A stretch of DNA of 64,000 nucleotides from Methylobacterium sp. NMS14P (GTDB lineage Bacteria > Pseudomonadota > Alphaproteobacteria > Rhizobiales > Beijerinckiaceae). The stretch's first letter is position 1. Every line of letters starts with the position of its first letter. Shown here one piece after another: positions 41,222 through 49,844 of this stretch. The stretch is taken from positions 3,208,501 through 3,272,500 of the forward strand of contig NZ_CP087106.1 of NCBI RefSeq assembly GCF_028583545.1, in the 5' to 3' direction. The translations under genes were made by a program, and so were the position numbers. The notes beneath the pieces are model-generated. The model had not been told where the DNA came from. It worked only from the letters and a program-made list of their open reading frames with translations, and searched no databases.

Positions 41222-41241
41222 ACAGATAAACTTGGATCTGT
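41222..41241. promoter_or_regulatory. Inverted repeat in the control region of the polyol operon
   Basis: ACAGAT at 41222-41227 and ATCTGT at 41236-41241, spaced by 8 bases, form a perfect inverted repeat in the 278-base divergent region between the ABC ATPase gene and the xylX-like gene. A regulator site is plausible but no regulator gene is next to it. Confidence 0.35.
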
Positions 41242-41405
41242 CAGGCGGACCCGCCCGGCGCCCGTGACGAGCGGGGCCCTGTGAAACTTTCGGCGGGATG
41301 ACGGACCTCCCGGGATGCTATGGGATCGCGCGCCGGCCGCGGTGCCGGAACCGGGCCCGTCGCGCGCGGACATCTCAGGGGCCGACATCCAGGGGACGTG
41401 AGCAC

Positions 41406-42599
41406 ATGTCGTTATCGGGCCTGACCGCGCGGGAGATCCTGCCCGCCGACGGATGCCGGGGCACCCTCGCGGGCCGGGTGTGGCGGCCGGACGTGGCTGG
41501 TCCCAGCGTCGTGGCGATCCGCGCCGACGCGGGCGGCGCGGCCCGAATCGTCGACGTCACCGCCGCCTTCCCCACGGTGAGCGACCTGTGCGAGGCCCGG
41601 GATCCCGCTGCCGCCCTGCGCGGTGCCGAGGGCGAGGACCTCGGCAGCCTCGACGCGATCCTGGCCAACACCGCGCCCGACGGGCGCGACGTCAACCGGC
41701 CGTGGCTCCTGGCGCCGGTCGACCTGCAGGCCCTGAAGGCCGCGGGCGTGACCTTCGCCACGTCCATGCTGGAGCGGGTGATCGAGGAGCGCGCCCGGGG
41801 CGATCTCGCCGCCGCGGCGGCGATCCGCGCCGAGGTCGAGCGCTTGGTTGGCCGCGACCTGCGCCGGCTCAAGCCCGGCTCGCCCGAGGCCATGGCCCTC
41901 AAGGAGGTGCTGGTCGCGCAGGGCGCCTGGAGCCAGTACCTGGAGGTCGGAATCGGCCCGGACGCCGAGATCTTCACCAAGGCGCAGCCGCTCTCGGCCG
42001 TGGGCTGCGGCGCGGATGCGGGCCTGCACCCGGACTCGCACTGGAACAACCCGGAGCCCGAGGTGGCGCTGGCGGTCACCTCCGATCAACGGATCGTCGG
42101 CGCGACGCTCGCCAACGACGTGAACCTGCGCGACTTCGAGGGCCGGTCGGCGCTGCTCCTCGGGAAGGCCAAGGACAACAACGCCTCCTGCGCCCTCGGG
42201 CCGTTCCTGCGGCTGTTCGACGACTCGTTCGGGCTCGACGACGTGCGCCGCACCACCGTCACCCTGGAGGTCGTCGGCACGGACGGGTTCCGGCTGGAGG
42301 GAACCTCGCCGCTGTCCGAGATCAGTCGCGACCCGGAGGAGCTGGCCGAGGCGCTGATGGGGCGGACGCACAATTACCCGGACGGCGCCCTCCTCCTCCT
42401 CGGCACGATGTTCGCGCCGATCCAGGACCGGCACGGGCCGGGCCTCGGCTTCACCCACGCCGAGGGCGACCGGGTCGCGGTGGCGAGCCCGGAACTCGGC
42501 AGCCTGGTCAACCGCATGCGCCCCTGCGACGCCTGCGAGCCCTGGACGTTCGGCGCCCGCGCGCTGATGCGCAATCTCGCCGCCCGCGGGCTTCTGTGA
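41406..42599 (+). CDS. xylX: Fumarylacetoacetate-hydrolase-family dehydratase (XylX-like)
   Basis: A 397-residue protein of the FAH superfamily. It resembles Caulobacter XylX, the 2-keto-3-deoxy-D-xylonate (pentonate) dehydratase of the oxidative Weimberg pathway, in motifs such as GRVWRPD, WSQYLEVGIGPDAEIFTKAQ, SHWNNPEPEVALAV and LLLGKAKDNNASCALGPF; this comparison is from recall, not alignment. The metal ligands of the FAH fold would be acidic residues in the NPEPE segment and downstream. The ATG at 41406 follows an AGGGGA sequence. The likely product would be an alpha-ketoglutarate semialdehyde. A 2-oxopentenoate-type activity remains possible. Confidence 0.75.
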   Translation: MSLSGLTAREILPADGCRGTLAGRVWRPDVAGPSVVAIRADAGGAARIVDVTAAFPTVSDLCEARDPAAALRGAEGEDLGSLDAILANTAPDGRDVNRPWLLAPVDLQALKAAGVTFATSMLERVIEERARGDLAAAAAIRAEVERLVGRDLRRLKPGSPEAMALKEVLVAQGAWSQYLEVGIGPDAEIFTKAQPLSAVGCGADAGLHPDSHWNNPEPEVALAVTSDQRIVGATLANDVNLRDFEGRSALLLGKAKDNNASCALGPFLRLFDDSFGLDDVRRTTVTLEVVGTDGFRLEGTSPLSEISRDPEELAEALMGRTHNYPDGALLLLGTMFAPIQDRHGPGLGFTHAEGDRVAVASPELGSLVNRMRPCDACEPWTFGARALMRNLAARGLL

Positions 42600-42657
42600 C
42601 AGAGCGTCGGCCGCCGTGCCGCCCCAGACCAAGCCCGAGCCCGCCGAGATGATGCCG

Positions 42658-44025
42658 ATGACCGACGCCCGCCTCCTCGACCGCCTCGCCGCGATCGTCG
42701 GATCGTCCGGCCTCGTCACCGGCGACGAGCTGCGCGGACGCTCGGCCAACTGGACGCGGCCGGCCGAGCCCTGCGCGGCCCTCGCGCTGGTCCGTCCGCG
42801 CGACACCGCCGAGACCAGCGCGGTCCTGGCGGTCTGCCACGCGGCGGGCGTTTCCGTGGTGCCGCGGGGCGGCGCCACCGGACTCGTCGACGGCACGCTC
42901 TGCGCCCCCGACGAGATCACGCTCTCGACCGAGCGCATGACCGGGATCGAGCCGGTTGACCCATTGGGCATGACGGTGGTGGTCGGCACCGGCGCCACCA
43001 TCGAGAGCGTGCAGGATGCCGCCGCGTCGAGCGGCCTGTTCTTCCCCCTCGACCTCGGCGCCCGCGGCTCGGCGACGATCGGCGGCGCGATCTCCACCAA
43101 TGCCGGCGGCCTGCGGGTGCTGCGCTACGGCATGATGCGCGAGATGGTGCTGGGCCTGGAAGCGGTGCTCGCCGACGGCACGGTGGTGTCGTCCATGCGC
43201 CCGCTGATCAAGAACAACACTGGCCTCGACCTGAAGCAGCTCTTCGTCGGCACCGAGGGCACGATGGGCATCGTCACGCGGGCGGTGCTGCGGCTGCGCC
43301 CGGAACCGGCGGGCTACGCGACCGCGCTGATCGCCTGTCCGGGCGTGGACGACGGGGCTCGGGTACTGCGGGCGGCCCAGAGCGCCTTTCAGGGGCGCGT
43401 CTCCTCCTTCGAGGGGCTGTGGCCCGACTTCTACCGGCTGATGACGGCGCCGGGGCGCGCGACGCCGCCGCTTGGCCACGATTACCCGTTCTACGCGATC
43501 ATCGAGGTCGAGTGCGTCTCCGAGGAGTCCGACCGCTTCCTCGGCCTGCTCGAAGGCCTGATGGGCGAGGGCACGATCCTCGACGCGGCGATCGCCTCCT
43601 CGGAGGAGCAGCGCCGGGGCATGTGGCGCATCCGCGACCGCGTGGAGCACCTCAACGCCGACGGGATCGAGCGCGCCTTCGATGTCAGTGTGCCCCTGGC
43701 TAAGATGGACGGCTACGTCCGCGGGGCGCTCGACCGGCTGGCCGCGATCCCGGGCTGCCGGGCCGTGGTCTACGGGCATATCGGCGACAACAACCTGCAC
43801 TGGAACACGACCCGCCTCGACGCCGCTGGCAACGCGGCCATCGATGCGGCGATCTACGAGCCCCTGGCGGCGCTGAACGGATCCGTCTCGGCGGAACACG
43901 GGATCGGCCTCGAGAAGCGGGCCAAGCTGAAGCTGTCGCGCTCTCCCGAGGAGATCGCGGTCATGCGGCTGGTCAAGCGGGCGCTCGACCCGGATAACCG
44001 CCTGAACCCCGGCAAGATCTTCTGA
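42658..44025 (+). CDS. FAD-linked oxidase (D-lactate/D-2-hydroxyglutarate dehydrogenase type)
   Basis: A 455-residue protein with the PCMH FAD-binding domain (VSVVPRGGATGLVDGTLCAPDEITLS and GGAISTNAGGLRVLRYGMMREMVLGLEAVLADG) and a FAD-linked C-terminal domain with YGHIGDNNLHWN and SAEHGIGLEKR. It belongs to the GlcD / D-2-hydroxyglutarate dehydrogenase branch and passes electrons from a D-2-hydroxyacid to FAD. The start is uncertain: GTG at 42616 or ATGs at 42649, 42652 and 42658 are in frame. It follows the xylX-like gene, so it may act on a product of the same sugar-acid route. Confidence 0.87.
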   Translation: MTDARLLDRLAAIVGSSGLVTGDELRGRSANWTRPAEPCAALALVRPRDTAETSAVLAVCHAAGVSVVPRGGATGLVDGTLCAPDEITLSTERMTGIEPVDPLGMTVVVGTGATIESVQDAAASSGLFFPLDLGARGSATIGGAISTNAGGLRVLRYGMMREMVLGLEAVLADGTVVSSMRPLIKNNTGLDLKQLFVGTEGTMGIVTRAVLRLRPEPAGYATALIACPGVDDGARVLRAAQSAFQGRVSSFEGLWPDFYRLMTAPGRATPPLGHDYPFYAIIEVECVSEESDRFLGLLEGLMGEGTILDAAIASSEEQRRGMWRIRDRVEHLNADGIERAFDVSVPLAKMDGYVRGALDRLAAIPGCRAVVYGHIGDNNLHWNTTRLDAAGNAAIDAAIYEPLAALNGSVSAEHGIGLEKRAKLKLSRSPEEIAVMRLVKRALDPDNRLNPGKIF

Positions 44026-44035
44026 GATTCCTGCG

Positions 44036-44317
44036 GTGGCGATCCGGCTGGCGGTGCGCCTCACGCCGCGCGGCGGCCGCGACGCCGCGGAGGGTTGGGC
44101 CCGCGACGCGAAGGGCCAATCCTACCTGAAGGCCCGGGTCACGGCCCCGCCGGTGGACGGGGCCGCGAACGCGGCGCTCGTGGTCGTGATCGCCAAGGCG
44201 CTGAAGGTCAGCCGCGGATCGGTCCGCATCGTCACCGGCGACCAGAGCCGTCTGAAGATCCTGGAGATCGACGGCGTCGCGCAGGCGGATCTGGACCGGG
44301 TGTTCGGACCGCCCTGA
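44036..44317 (+). CDS. DUF167 (YggU-family) protein
   Basis: A 93-residue YggU/DUF167 protein of unknown function. Family landmarks are RLAVRLTPRGGRDAAEG, YLKARVTAPPVDGAANAAL and RIVTGDQSRLKILEIDG. It starts with GTG 10 bases after the oxidase gene. Such genes are widespread, often in unrelated neighbourhoods, so the position probably carries no functional meaning. Confidence 0.87.
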   Translation: MAIRLAVRLTPRGGRDAAEGWARDAKGQSYLKARVTAPPVDGAANAALVVVIAKALKVSRGSVRIVTGDQSRLKILEIDGVAQADLDRVFGPP

Positions 44318-44335
44318 TCAATTCCCGACGTCTTC

Positions 44336-44411
44336 GCGAGCGCAGCGAAGCAATCCAGCCGCGCCACGCTCACCATCGTCCCGCTGCCCTGGATTGCTTC
44401 GCTCCGCTCGC
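44336..44411. repeat. Palindromic REP-like element
   Basis: Two 23-base arms at 44336-44358 and 44389-44411 are inverted copies with one mismatch, separated by 30 bases. The core reads CTGGATTGCTTCGCT / AGCGAAGCAATCCAG, a type of dispersed palindrome I recall as abundant between genes in Methylobacterium and Bradyrhizobium. It sits between two convergent stops, where it may also work as a transcript end. Confidence 0.7.
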
Positions 44412-44438
44412 AGAGACGGAACGGTCACGCGGACGCCC

Positions 44439-45368
44439 TCAGAACGCGACCTTGTCGCCGCCCTTCAGCGCCAGGATCTCGCGCGCCTCATCGGGTGAAG
44501 CGACGGCAAGGCCCAGTCCCTCGATGATCGAGCGGACGCGGCGGACCTGCGCGGCGTTGGTCTCGGCGAGCTTGCCCGGCCCGTCCCAGAGGCTGTCCTC
44601 CAGACCGACCCGGACGTTGCCGCCCATCGCGGCCGCCATGGCGGCGATGTTCATCTGGTTGCGGCCCGCCCCCAGCACCGACCAGCGGTACTGATCACCG
44701 AACAGCCGGTCCGCGGTGCGCTTCATGTGCATCACGTCGTCCGGATGCGCGCCGATGCCGCCCTGGAGACCGAACACCGTCTGGATGAACAGCGGCGCCT
44801 GCACGAGGCCGCGGTCGAAGAAGTATTTGAGATTGTAGAGATGCGCGGTGTCGTAGCACTCGAACTCGAACTTCGTCCCGTTCGGTCCGCAGGTCGTCAG
44901 GATATGCTCGATCTGACCGAACGTGTTGCGAAAGATGATGTCCTTGTTGCCGAGATAGTCCCGCTCCCACTGATGCTTCAGGTCCTTGAAGCGGTCGAGC
45001 ATGCCGAACAGGCCGAAATTCATCGAGCCGAGATTCAGCGAGGCGACTTCAGGCTGGAAGGTCGCGGCCGGACGGACGCGCTCCTCGATCGACATGGTCG
45101 GCGCGCCGCCGGTGGTGATGTTCACCACGCAGTTCGAGCGCTGCTTGATCACCGGCAGGAACTTGGCGAAAGCCTCGGGCGTCTGGTCGGGCTGGCCGTT
45201 CTCCGGGTTGCGGGCGTGCAGGTGCACGATGGCCGCGCCCGCCTCGGCGGCGCCGATGGCGGCGTCGGCGATCTCCTCGGGCGTCACCGGCAGGTGCGGC
45301 GACATGCTGGGCGTATGGATCGCGCCCGTCACCGCGCAGGTAATGATGACTTTCCGCTGTGAGGCCAT
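44439..45368 (-). CDS. Beta-keto acid cleavage enzyme (BKACE, DUF849)
   Basis: A 309-residue BKACE protein. These zinc enzymes condense a beta-keto acid with acetyl-CoA, giving acetoacetate and a new acyl-CoA. The metal-binding histidines are H49 and H51 (IVHLHARNPENGQPD), and other landmarks are SLNLGSMNFGLFG and GAGRNQMNIAAMAAAMGGNVRVGLEDSLW. Substrates vary widely (3-keto-5-aminohexanoate, dehydrocarnitine and others). It lies 2 bases downstream of a hydroxyacid dehydrogenase that would make the beta-keto acid, after an ABC importer on the same strand, so the three likely form one catabolic operon. Confidence 0.88.
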   Translation of the reverse strand: MASQRKVIITCAVTGAIHTPSMSPHLPVTPEEIADAAIGAAEAGAAIVHLHARNPENGQPDQTPEAFAKFLPVIKQRSNCVVNITTGGAPTMSIEERVRPAATFQPEVASLNLGSMNFGLFGMLDRFKDLKHQWERDYLGNKDIIFRNTFGQIEHILTTCGPNGTKFEFECYDTAHLYNLKYFFDRGLVQAPLFIQTVFGLQGGIGAHPDDVMHMKRTADRLFGDQYRWSVLGAGRNQMNIAAMAAAMGGNVRVGLEDSLWDGPGKLAETNAAQVRRVRSIIEGLGLAVASPDEAREILALKGGDKVAF

Positions 45369-45370
45369 GC

Positions 45371-46294
45371 TCAGTCCTTCTGTGAAGCCTTGTGGGCCCG
45401 GAGGGCCGCGAGCCGCGCGTCGCGGCGGTTCATGCGGGCGGGGAGGTCGGCGGGCGCCTGCCAGTTCGCCAGGATCGCCTCGGTGGCCGGCGCCTCGTAA
45501 ACGCTCGGCGGTGCCGGATCGGCGGCGAGGTTCTTGTAGAAGCCGGTATAGCGCGCGCAGTAATCGGCGATACCGCCGGGTGCGTTCAGCTCGATGGTCT
45601 CGAACGGTCCCATGAAGCTCCAGCGCAGGCCCAACCCGTCCGAGACGGTCTTATCGAGATCCTGCGGGGTCACGTAGCCCTCCGAGGCGAGGCGGAACGC
45701 TTCCGCCAGGAGAGCGCCCTGGAGTCGATTGAGGATGAAGCCCTCGATCTCCTTCAGCACGGTGATCGGCACCTGGCCGATCGCTTCGTACGTGATCCGG
45801 GCGCGGTCCAGCACCGCGGCGTCCGTCCACGGCGCACCGGAAATCTCGACCAGCGGGATCAGGTGCGGCGGGTTGACCGGATGGCCGATCAGGCAGCGCG
45901 AACGGCCGGGCAGGCCCTCGGTGAACAGCGAGCAGCGGATCGCCGACGACGAGGAGGCGATCACCGCGTCCGGCGGCGCCAGAGCGTCGAGCTCGGCGAA
46001 CAGGCTCTGCTTCACGTCGAGTCGCTCCGGGCCGTTCTCCTGCACGAACGCGACCCCGTCGAGGGCGTCGGCGAGGTTCCCGGCGGCGCGGATGCGGCGC
46101 GCGGCACCTTCCGGGTCGGGGCAGAGGCCGTTGGCCGCGAGGGTCCGCAGGCCCTCGGCGCAGAGCGGCACCGCGGCCTCGGCGACGCCTGCGGCGGCAT
46201 CGAACAGGCGCACGCCCCACCCGGCGCGGGCGAAGATCATCGCCCAGGCCCGGCCGATCAGGCCGGCGCCGACGATCGCGACGGACTCGGTCAT
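45371..46294 (-). CDS. Lambda-crystallin-type 3-hydroxyacyl dehydrogenase
   Basis: A 307-residue NAD-dependent dehydrogenase of the 3-hydroxyacyl-CoA dehydrogenase superfamily. It begins with the Rossmann motif VAIVGAGLIGRAWAMIFARAGWGVRLFD and has IASSSSAIRCSLF, LIGHPVNPPHLIPLVEI and EGFILNRLQGALLAEAFRL. It resembles lambda-crystallin (L-gulonate 3-dehydrogenase) and carnitine dehydrogenase more than fatty-acid HADs. It would oxidise a 3-hydroxy acid to the keto acid cleaved by the adjacent BKACE. The ATG at 46294 is preceded by GAGG. The substrate is unknown. Confidence 0.87.
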   Translation of the reverse strand: MTESVAIVGAGLIGRAWAMIFARAGWGVRLFDAAAGVAEAAVPLCAEGLRTLAANGLCPDPEGAARRIRAAGNLADALDGVAFVQENGPERLDVKQSLFAELDALAPPDAVIASSSSAIRCSLFTEGLPGRSRCLIGHPVNPPHLIPLVEISGAPWTDAAVLDRARITYEAIGQVPITVLKEIEGFILNRLQGALLAEAFRLASEGYVTPQDLDKTVSDGLGLRWSFMGPFETIELNAPGGIADYCARYTGFYKNLAADPAPPSVYEAPATEAILANWQAPADLPARMNRRDARLAALRAHKASQKD

Positions 46295-46388
46295 GGCTGG
46301 ATCCTCATGTGCTGACCGGACGATCCGATTTTCGTCCTCTTCCTGAGGTGGGCCGGTCGAACGCGCCGGGTGCGACGGGGATACCCGG

Positions 46389-48947
46389 TCACAGCCACAG
46401 CACCTTCCGCCGCAACTCCTGATCCTCGCGCAGCAGGCGCGATTCACCGGTCCACTGCACGCTGCCGCGCTCAAGCGCGACGGTGCGGTCTGAGAGCGCG
46501 AGGGCGAGGTCGAGGTGATGGTCCACCAGGATGATCGCGATCTCGCGGCGCAGGCGGTCGAAGGCCTCGAACAGCTCCTCGGTCACGGCCGGCGACAGGC
46601 CCTCGAAGGGCTCGTCGAGGAGGAGGAGCCGCGTGTCCCCCGAGAGCGCGCGGGCCACAGCCACCATCTGCTGCTCGCCCCCGGACAGGCGCGCGGCGTC
46701 CACGGTCCAGCGCTCCTTCAGCCGGGGGAAGAACTCCAGCACCCTGTCCTCGTCCCAGTGGATCCCGGCGCCGGTGAGCCGCCGAAGCCGACCGAGGCCG
46801 AGATTCTCGGCGACGCTCATCCCGGCGAACAGCGCCCGGCCCTGCGGCACGTAGCCGATGCCGAGCCGGGCGATCCGGTCCGGCGACAGGCCGGCGATGT
46901 CCTTGCCGCCGAGCACGATGCGGCCGGCGGCCGGCGGCGCGGTGCCGATCAGCGTCTTGAGCAGCGTCGACTTGCCGGCGCCGTTTCGGCCGAGCAGGGC
47001 CACGACCTCGCCCCGGCGCACCGCGAGGTTCACGCCGTTGAGGATGTGCGACTTGCCATAGAAGGTGTCGACGCCCTCCATGGCCAGCAGCGTCTCGGCC
47101 TCGGCCGCGCTGGCGCGCGGCTTCGCGGCGATCGCGGCCGTGCCCGAGCCGAGATAGACGGCCTGCACGCGCGCGTCGTCGCGCGCATCCGCCACCGAGC
47201 CGTCGACCAGCACGGCGCCGTCGGCCATCACGGTGACGCGGTCGGCGAGGCGGAACACGCGGTCGATGTCGTGCTCGACCAGCAGCACCGGGATGTCGGC
47301 CGAGAGCGCCTTGATCAGGTCGCCGACCCGCTCGCGCTCGGCCGCCGCGAGCCCGGCGAGCGGCTCGTCGAGGAGCAGGACTCGGGGCCGCGTGGCCAGT
47401 GCCAGACCCATGTCGAGCAGGCGCTGGCCGCCGTAGGACAGGCTGCCGGCCTCCGCCCGCTCGATGCCGGACAGGCCGGTCCAGCGCAGCAGCTCGGCCG
47501 TGTCGTCGGCGATCTCGCGGATCGCCAGCGCGTCCCGCCAGGGGCTGAAATGCGCCTTGTGCCGCGCCTGGACGGCGAGGCGGACGTTCTCCTCTACCGA
47601 AAGGCCGGGGAACAGGTTGGTGATCTGGAACGAGCGGCCGAGACCGGCCCGGGTGATCGCGTGCGGCTCCAGCCCGGCGATCTCGTGGCCGTCGAGGCGG
47701 ATGCTGCCCGCGCTCGGCCTGAACATGCCGGAGAGCAGGTTGAAGGCCGTGGTCTTGCCGGCGCCGTTCGGGCCGATCAGGGCGTGGAGCGTCCGGTCGG
47801 CCACCGCGAACGACACGCCGCGCACCGCCGCGACGGGGCCGAAGTGCTTCTTGATGTCGTCGGCGACCAGCACCGGCCCGTCGGTGCGGCCCTCCGCGAT
47901 GAACCGGGCCGGGACGCGGCCCGAGGCGCCGGCGCGGCGGGCCGACATGGCCGCGCCCTCGGCAGGCACGCGCCGGAACGGCTTCAGGAGCCGCGCCGCG
48001 ATGCCGACGAGCCCGTCCGGCGAGAACACGATGAAGGCGACGAACAGCAGGCCGAAATACAGCAGCCAGTCGGCCGTGTAGATCGACAGGAACTCGCGGA
48101 ACAGGATGTAGAACAGGGCGCCGAGCGCCGGCCCGAGGAACGAGCGCATCCCGCCGATCACCACCATGGCGAGCAGCTCGCCCGAGAAGGCGATGGAGAT
48201 CGGGTCGGCCGAGGTGAAGCGGTGGCTGTAGGCCGAGAGCGCCCCGGCGAGGCCGGTGATCGTTGCCGAGATCACGAAGGCCGCGAGCTTGTAGCGGTTG
48301 GTGGCGTAGCCGAGAAAGCCGGCGCGCTGCTCGTTCTCGCGGATCGCCACCAGGACGGACCCCATCGGCGAGCGGCGGAAGCGCCAGAGCCCGAACAGCA
48401 CCACGAAGGCGATGCCAGAGACGGCAGCGTAGTAGGCGCCGGGCTCCTGCAGCGCCGCCCAGCGGTGCAGGTTGCCGATGCCGTTCTCGCCGCCGGTGAG
48501 GTCCGTCCAGCGGAACGCGATGGCGTAGAGCATCGCCGTGAAGGCGAGCGTCAGGAGCGAGAAGTAGACCCCGCGCCGCCGCAGGATCAGGCCGCCGGCC
48601 ACGAGGGCGGCCAGCCCGGTGATCGCCAGCGCCCCCAGCAGCGGCAGCGCCATGTCGCCGGGGAACAGCCGGGTCTGGAGGATCGCCACCGCGTAGGCGC
48701 CGATCCCGAACCAGGCCCCGTGCCCGAACGAGGTCAGCCCGGTCCAGCCGACCAGGATGTTGAGGCCCAGCACCGCGAGGGCGAAGATCACCACGTCGGT
48801 GGCGGTGATCAGGGTCAGGCCGATCGCGTCGAGGGCGAAGGGCAGGACGATCAAGGCGGCGAGTGCCGCCCAGAGCTGGCGGCTCTCGCGCAGGATCAGG
48901 CCGCGCTGCGGCAGGGCGAGCGGCAGCGGCTCGGCGGTTCCGGACAT
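46389..48947 (-). CDS. Triple-fusion branched-chain-type ABC transporter: LivM permease + LivG + LivF ATPases
   Basis: An 852-residue single polypeptide that contains three normally separate subunits. Residues 1 to about 325 are a LivM-type permease (NILVGWTGLTSFGHGAWFGIGAYAV, FLGYATNRYKLAAFVISATITGLAGA). Residues about 357-605 are LivG: Walker A GPNGAGKTT (392-400), signature LSYGGQ, Walker B VLLLDEP. Residues about 618-852 are LivF: Walker A GRNGAGKST (653-661), signature LSGGEQQM, Walker B LLLLDEP. Short A/R/G-rich linkers join the parts and no stop interrupts them. With LivH and a binding protein upstream it makes a full importer. The ATG at 48947 fits a LivM N-terminus. Confidence 0.93.
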   Translation of the reverse strand: MSGTAEPLPLALPQRGLILRESRQLWAALAALIVLPFALDAIGLTLITATDVVIFALAVLGLNILVGWTGLTSFGHGAWFGIGAYAVAILQTRLFPGDMALPLLGALAITGLAALVAGGLILRRRGVYFSLLTLAFTAMLYAIAFRWTDLTGGENGIGNLHRWAALQEPGAYYAAVSGIAFVVLFGLWRFRRSPMGSVLVAIRENEQRAGFLGYATNRYKLAAFVISATITGLAGALSAYSHRFTSADPISIAFSGELLAMVVIGGMRSFLGPALGALFYILFREFLSIYTADWLLYFGLLFVAFIVFSPDGLVGIAARLLKPFRRVPAEGAAMSARRAGASGRVPARFIAEGRTDGPVLVADDIKKHFGPVAAVRGVSFAVADRTLHALIGPNGAGKTTAFNLLSGMFRPSAGSIRLDGHEIAGLEPHAITRAGLGRSFQITNLFPGLSVEENVRLAVQARHKAHFSPWRDALAIREIADDTAELLRWTGLSGIERAEAGSLSYGGQRLLDMGLALATRPRVLLLDEPLAGLAAAERERVGDLIKALSADIPVLLVEHDIDRVFRLADRVTVMADGAVLVDGSVADARDDARVQAVYLGSGTAAIAAKPRASAAEAETLLAMEGVDTFYGKSHILNGVNLAVRRGEVVALLGRNGAGKSTLLKTLIGTAPPAAGRIVLGGKDIAGLSPDRIARLGIGYVPQGRALFAGMSVAENLGLGRLRRLTGAGIHWDEDRVLEFFPRLKERWTVDAARLSGGEQQMVAVARALSGDTRLLLLDEPFEGLSPAVTEELFEAFDRLRREIAIILVDHHLDLALALSDRTVALERGSVQWTGESRLLREDQELRRKVLWL

Positions 48948-48961
48948 GGGACGCTCTCCGC

Positions 48962-49837
48962 TCACTCGAACCGGGCGATGTGCTCGCCGAACAGGCCGCG
49001 CGGGCGCAGCAGCAGGACCAGCACCATGAGGCCGTAGACGGCGGCCTCGGTGGCCGGCGGGTAGGCGTAGGCGGTGAGGCCCCGGACCACGCCGACGATC
49101 AGGGCGGCGAGCACCACCCCCCAGAACGAGCCGAGGCCGCCGATCACCACCACCACGAAGGCGAAGGTCAGGATCTCGGCGCCCATGGCGGGATGGACGC
49201 CGGTGACCGGGGCCATCATGGTCCCGGCGAGCGCCGCGAGCCCGACCGCGATGGTCACGACCGCGGTCATGTACGGACGGAGCGAGATGCCCAGCGCCGC
49301 GACCATGTCGGGGTTCTGCACGCCCGCCCGGACCACGCGCCCGAAGCTGGTGCGGGTCAGGAGCAGCCACAGGCCGGCGACGCAGGCGAGCGCCACGACG
49401 AGGATCGAGAGCCGGTAGCGCGAGTAGATCAGGTCGCCGATGAAGACCTGCCCGCGCAGCCACAGCGGGATCCCGAACGGCACCGGTGCCGCCCCGAACG
49501 CCATCCGCAGGGCCTGCTCGGCCACCATGGCGAGCCCGAAGGTGAGGAGCAGGCCGAGCGTCGGGTCGCCGCGGTAGAAGCGCCGCAGCAGGAAGCGCTC
49601 GATCAGCAGGCCGAGCACGCCGACGACCAACGGCGACGCGACCAGGGCGCCGCCGAAGCCGATCGTCGGCGTCAGCAGCACGGTCAGGTAGGCGCCGATG
49701 GCGTAGAACGCGCCGTGGGCGAGGTTCACGATCCCGCCGAGGCTGAAGATCAGCGACAGGCCGAGCGCGATCAGCAGGTACTGCACGCCGATCAGCAGGC
49801 CGTTGAGCACCTGCTCCAGGATGAAGACGAGCTGCAT
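48962..49837 (-). CDS. Branched-chain-type ABC permease (LivH-like)
   Basis: A 291-residue LivH permease with about eight membrane segments. The start LEQVLNGLLIGVQYLLIALGLSLIFSLGGIVNLAHGAFYAIGAYL is classic for the family. It is 14 bases upstream of the triple-fusion gene and 7 bases after the binding-protein stop, and provides the second half of the membrane channel. Confidence 0.93.
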   Translation of the reverse strand: MQLVFILEQVLNGLLIGVQYLLIALGLSLIFSLGGIVNLAHGAFYAIGAYLTVLLTPTIGFGGALVASPLVVGVLGLLIERFLLRRFYRGDPTLGLLLTFGLAMVAEQALRMAFGAAPVPFGIPLWLRGQVFIGDLIYSRYRLSILVVALACVAGLWLLLTRTSFGRVVRAGVQNPDMVAALGISLRPYMTAVVTIAVGLAALAGTMMAPVTGVHPAMGAEILTFAFVVVVIGGLGSFWGVVLAALIVGVVRGLTAYAYPPATEAAVYGLMVLVLLLRPRGLFGEHIARFE

Positions 49838-49844
49838 GGACGCC

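Noticed and set aside
48948..49463. Upstream extension of the LivMGF frame
   Set aside because: It overlaps the livH gene in another frame and is rich in R, G and H; a normal LivM N-terminus begins at the ATG at 48947.
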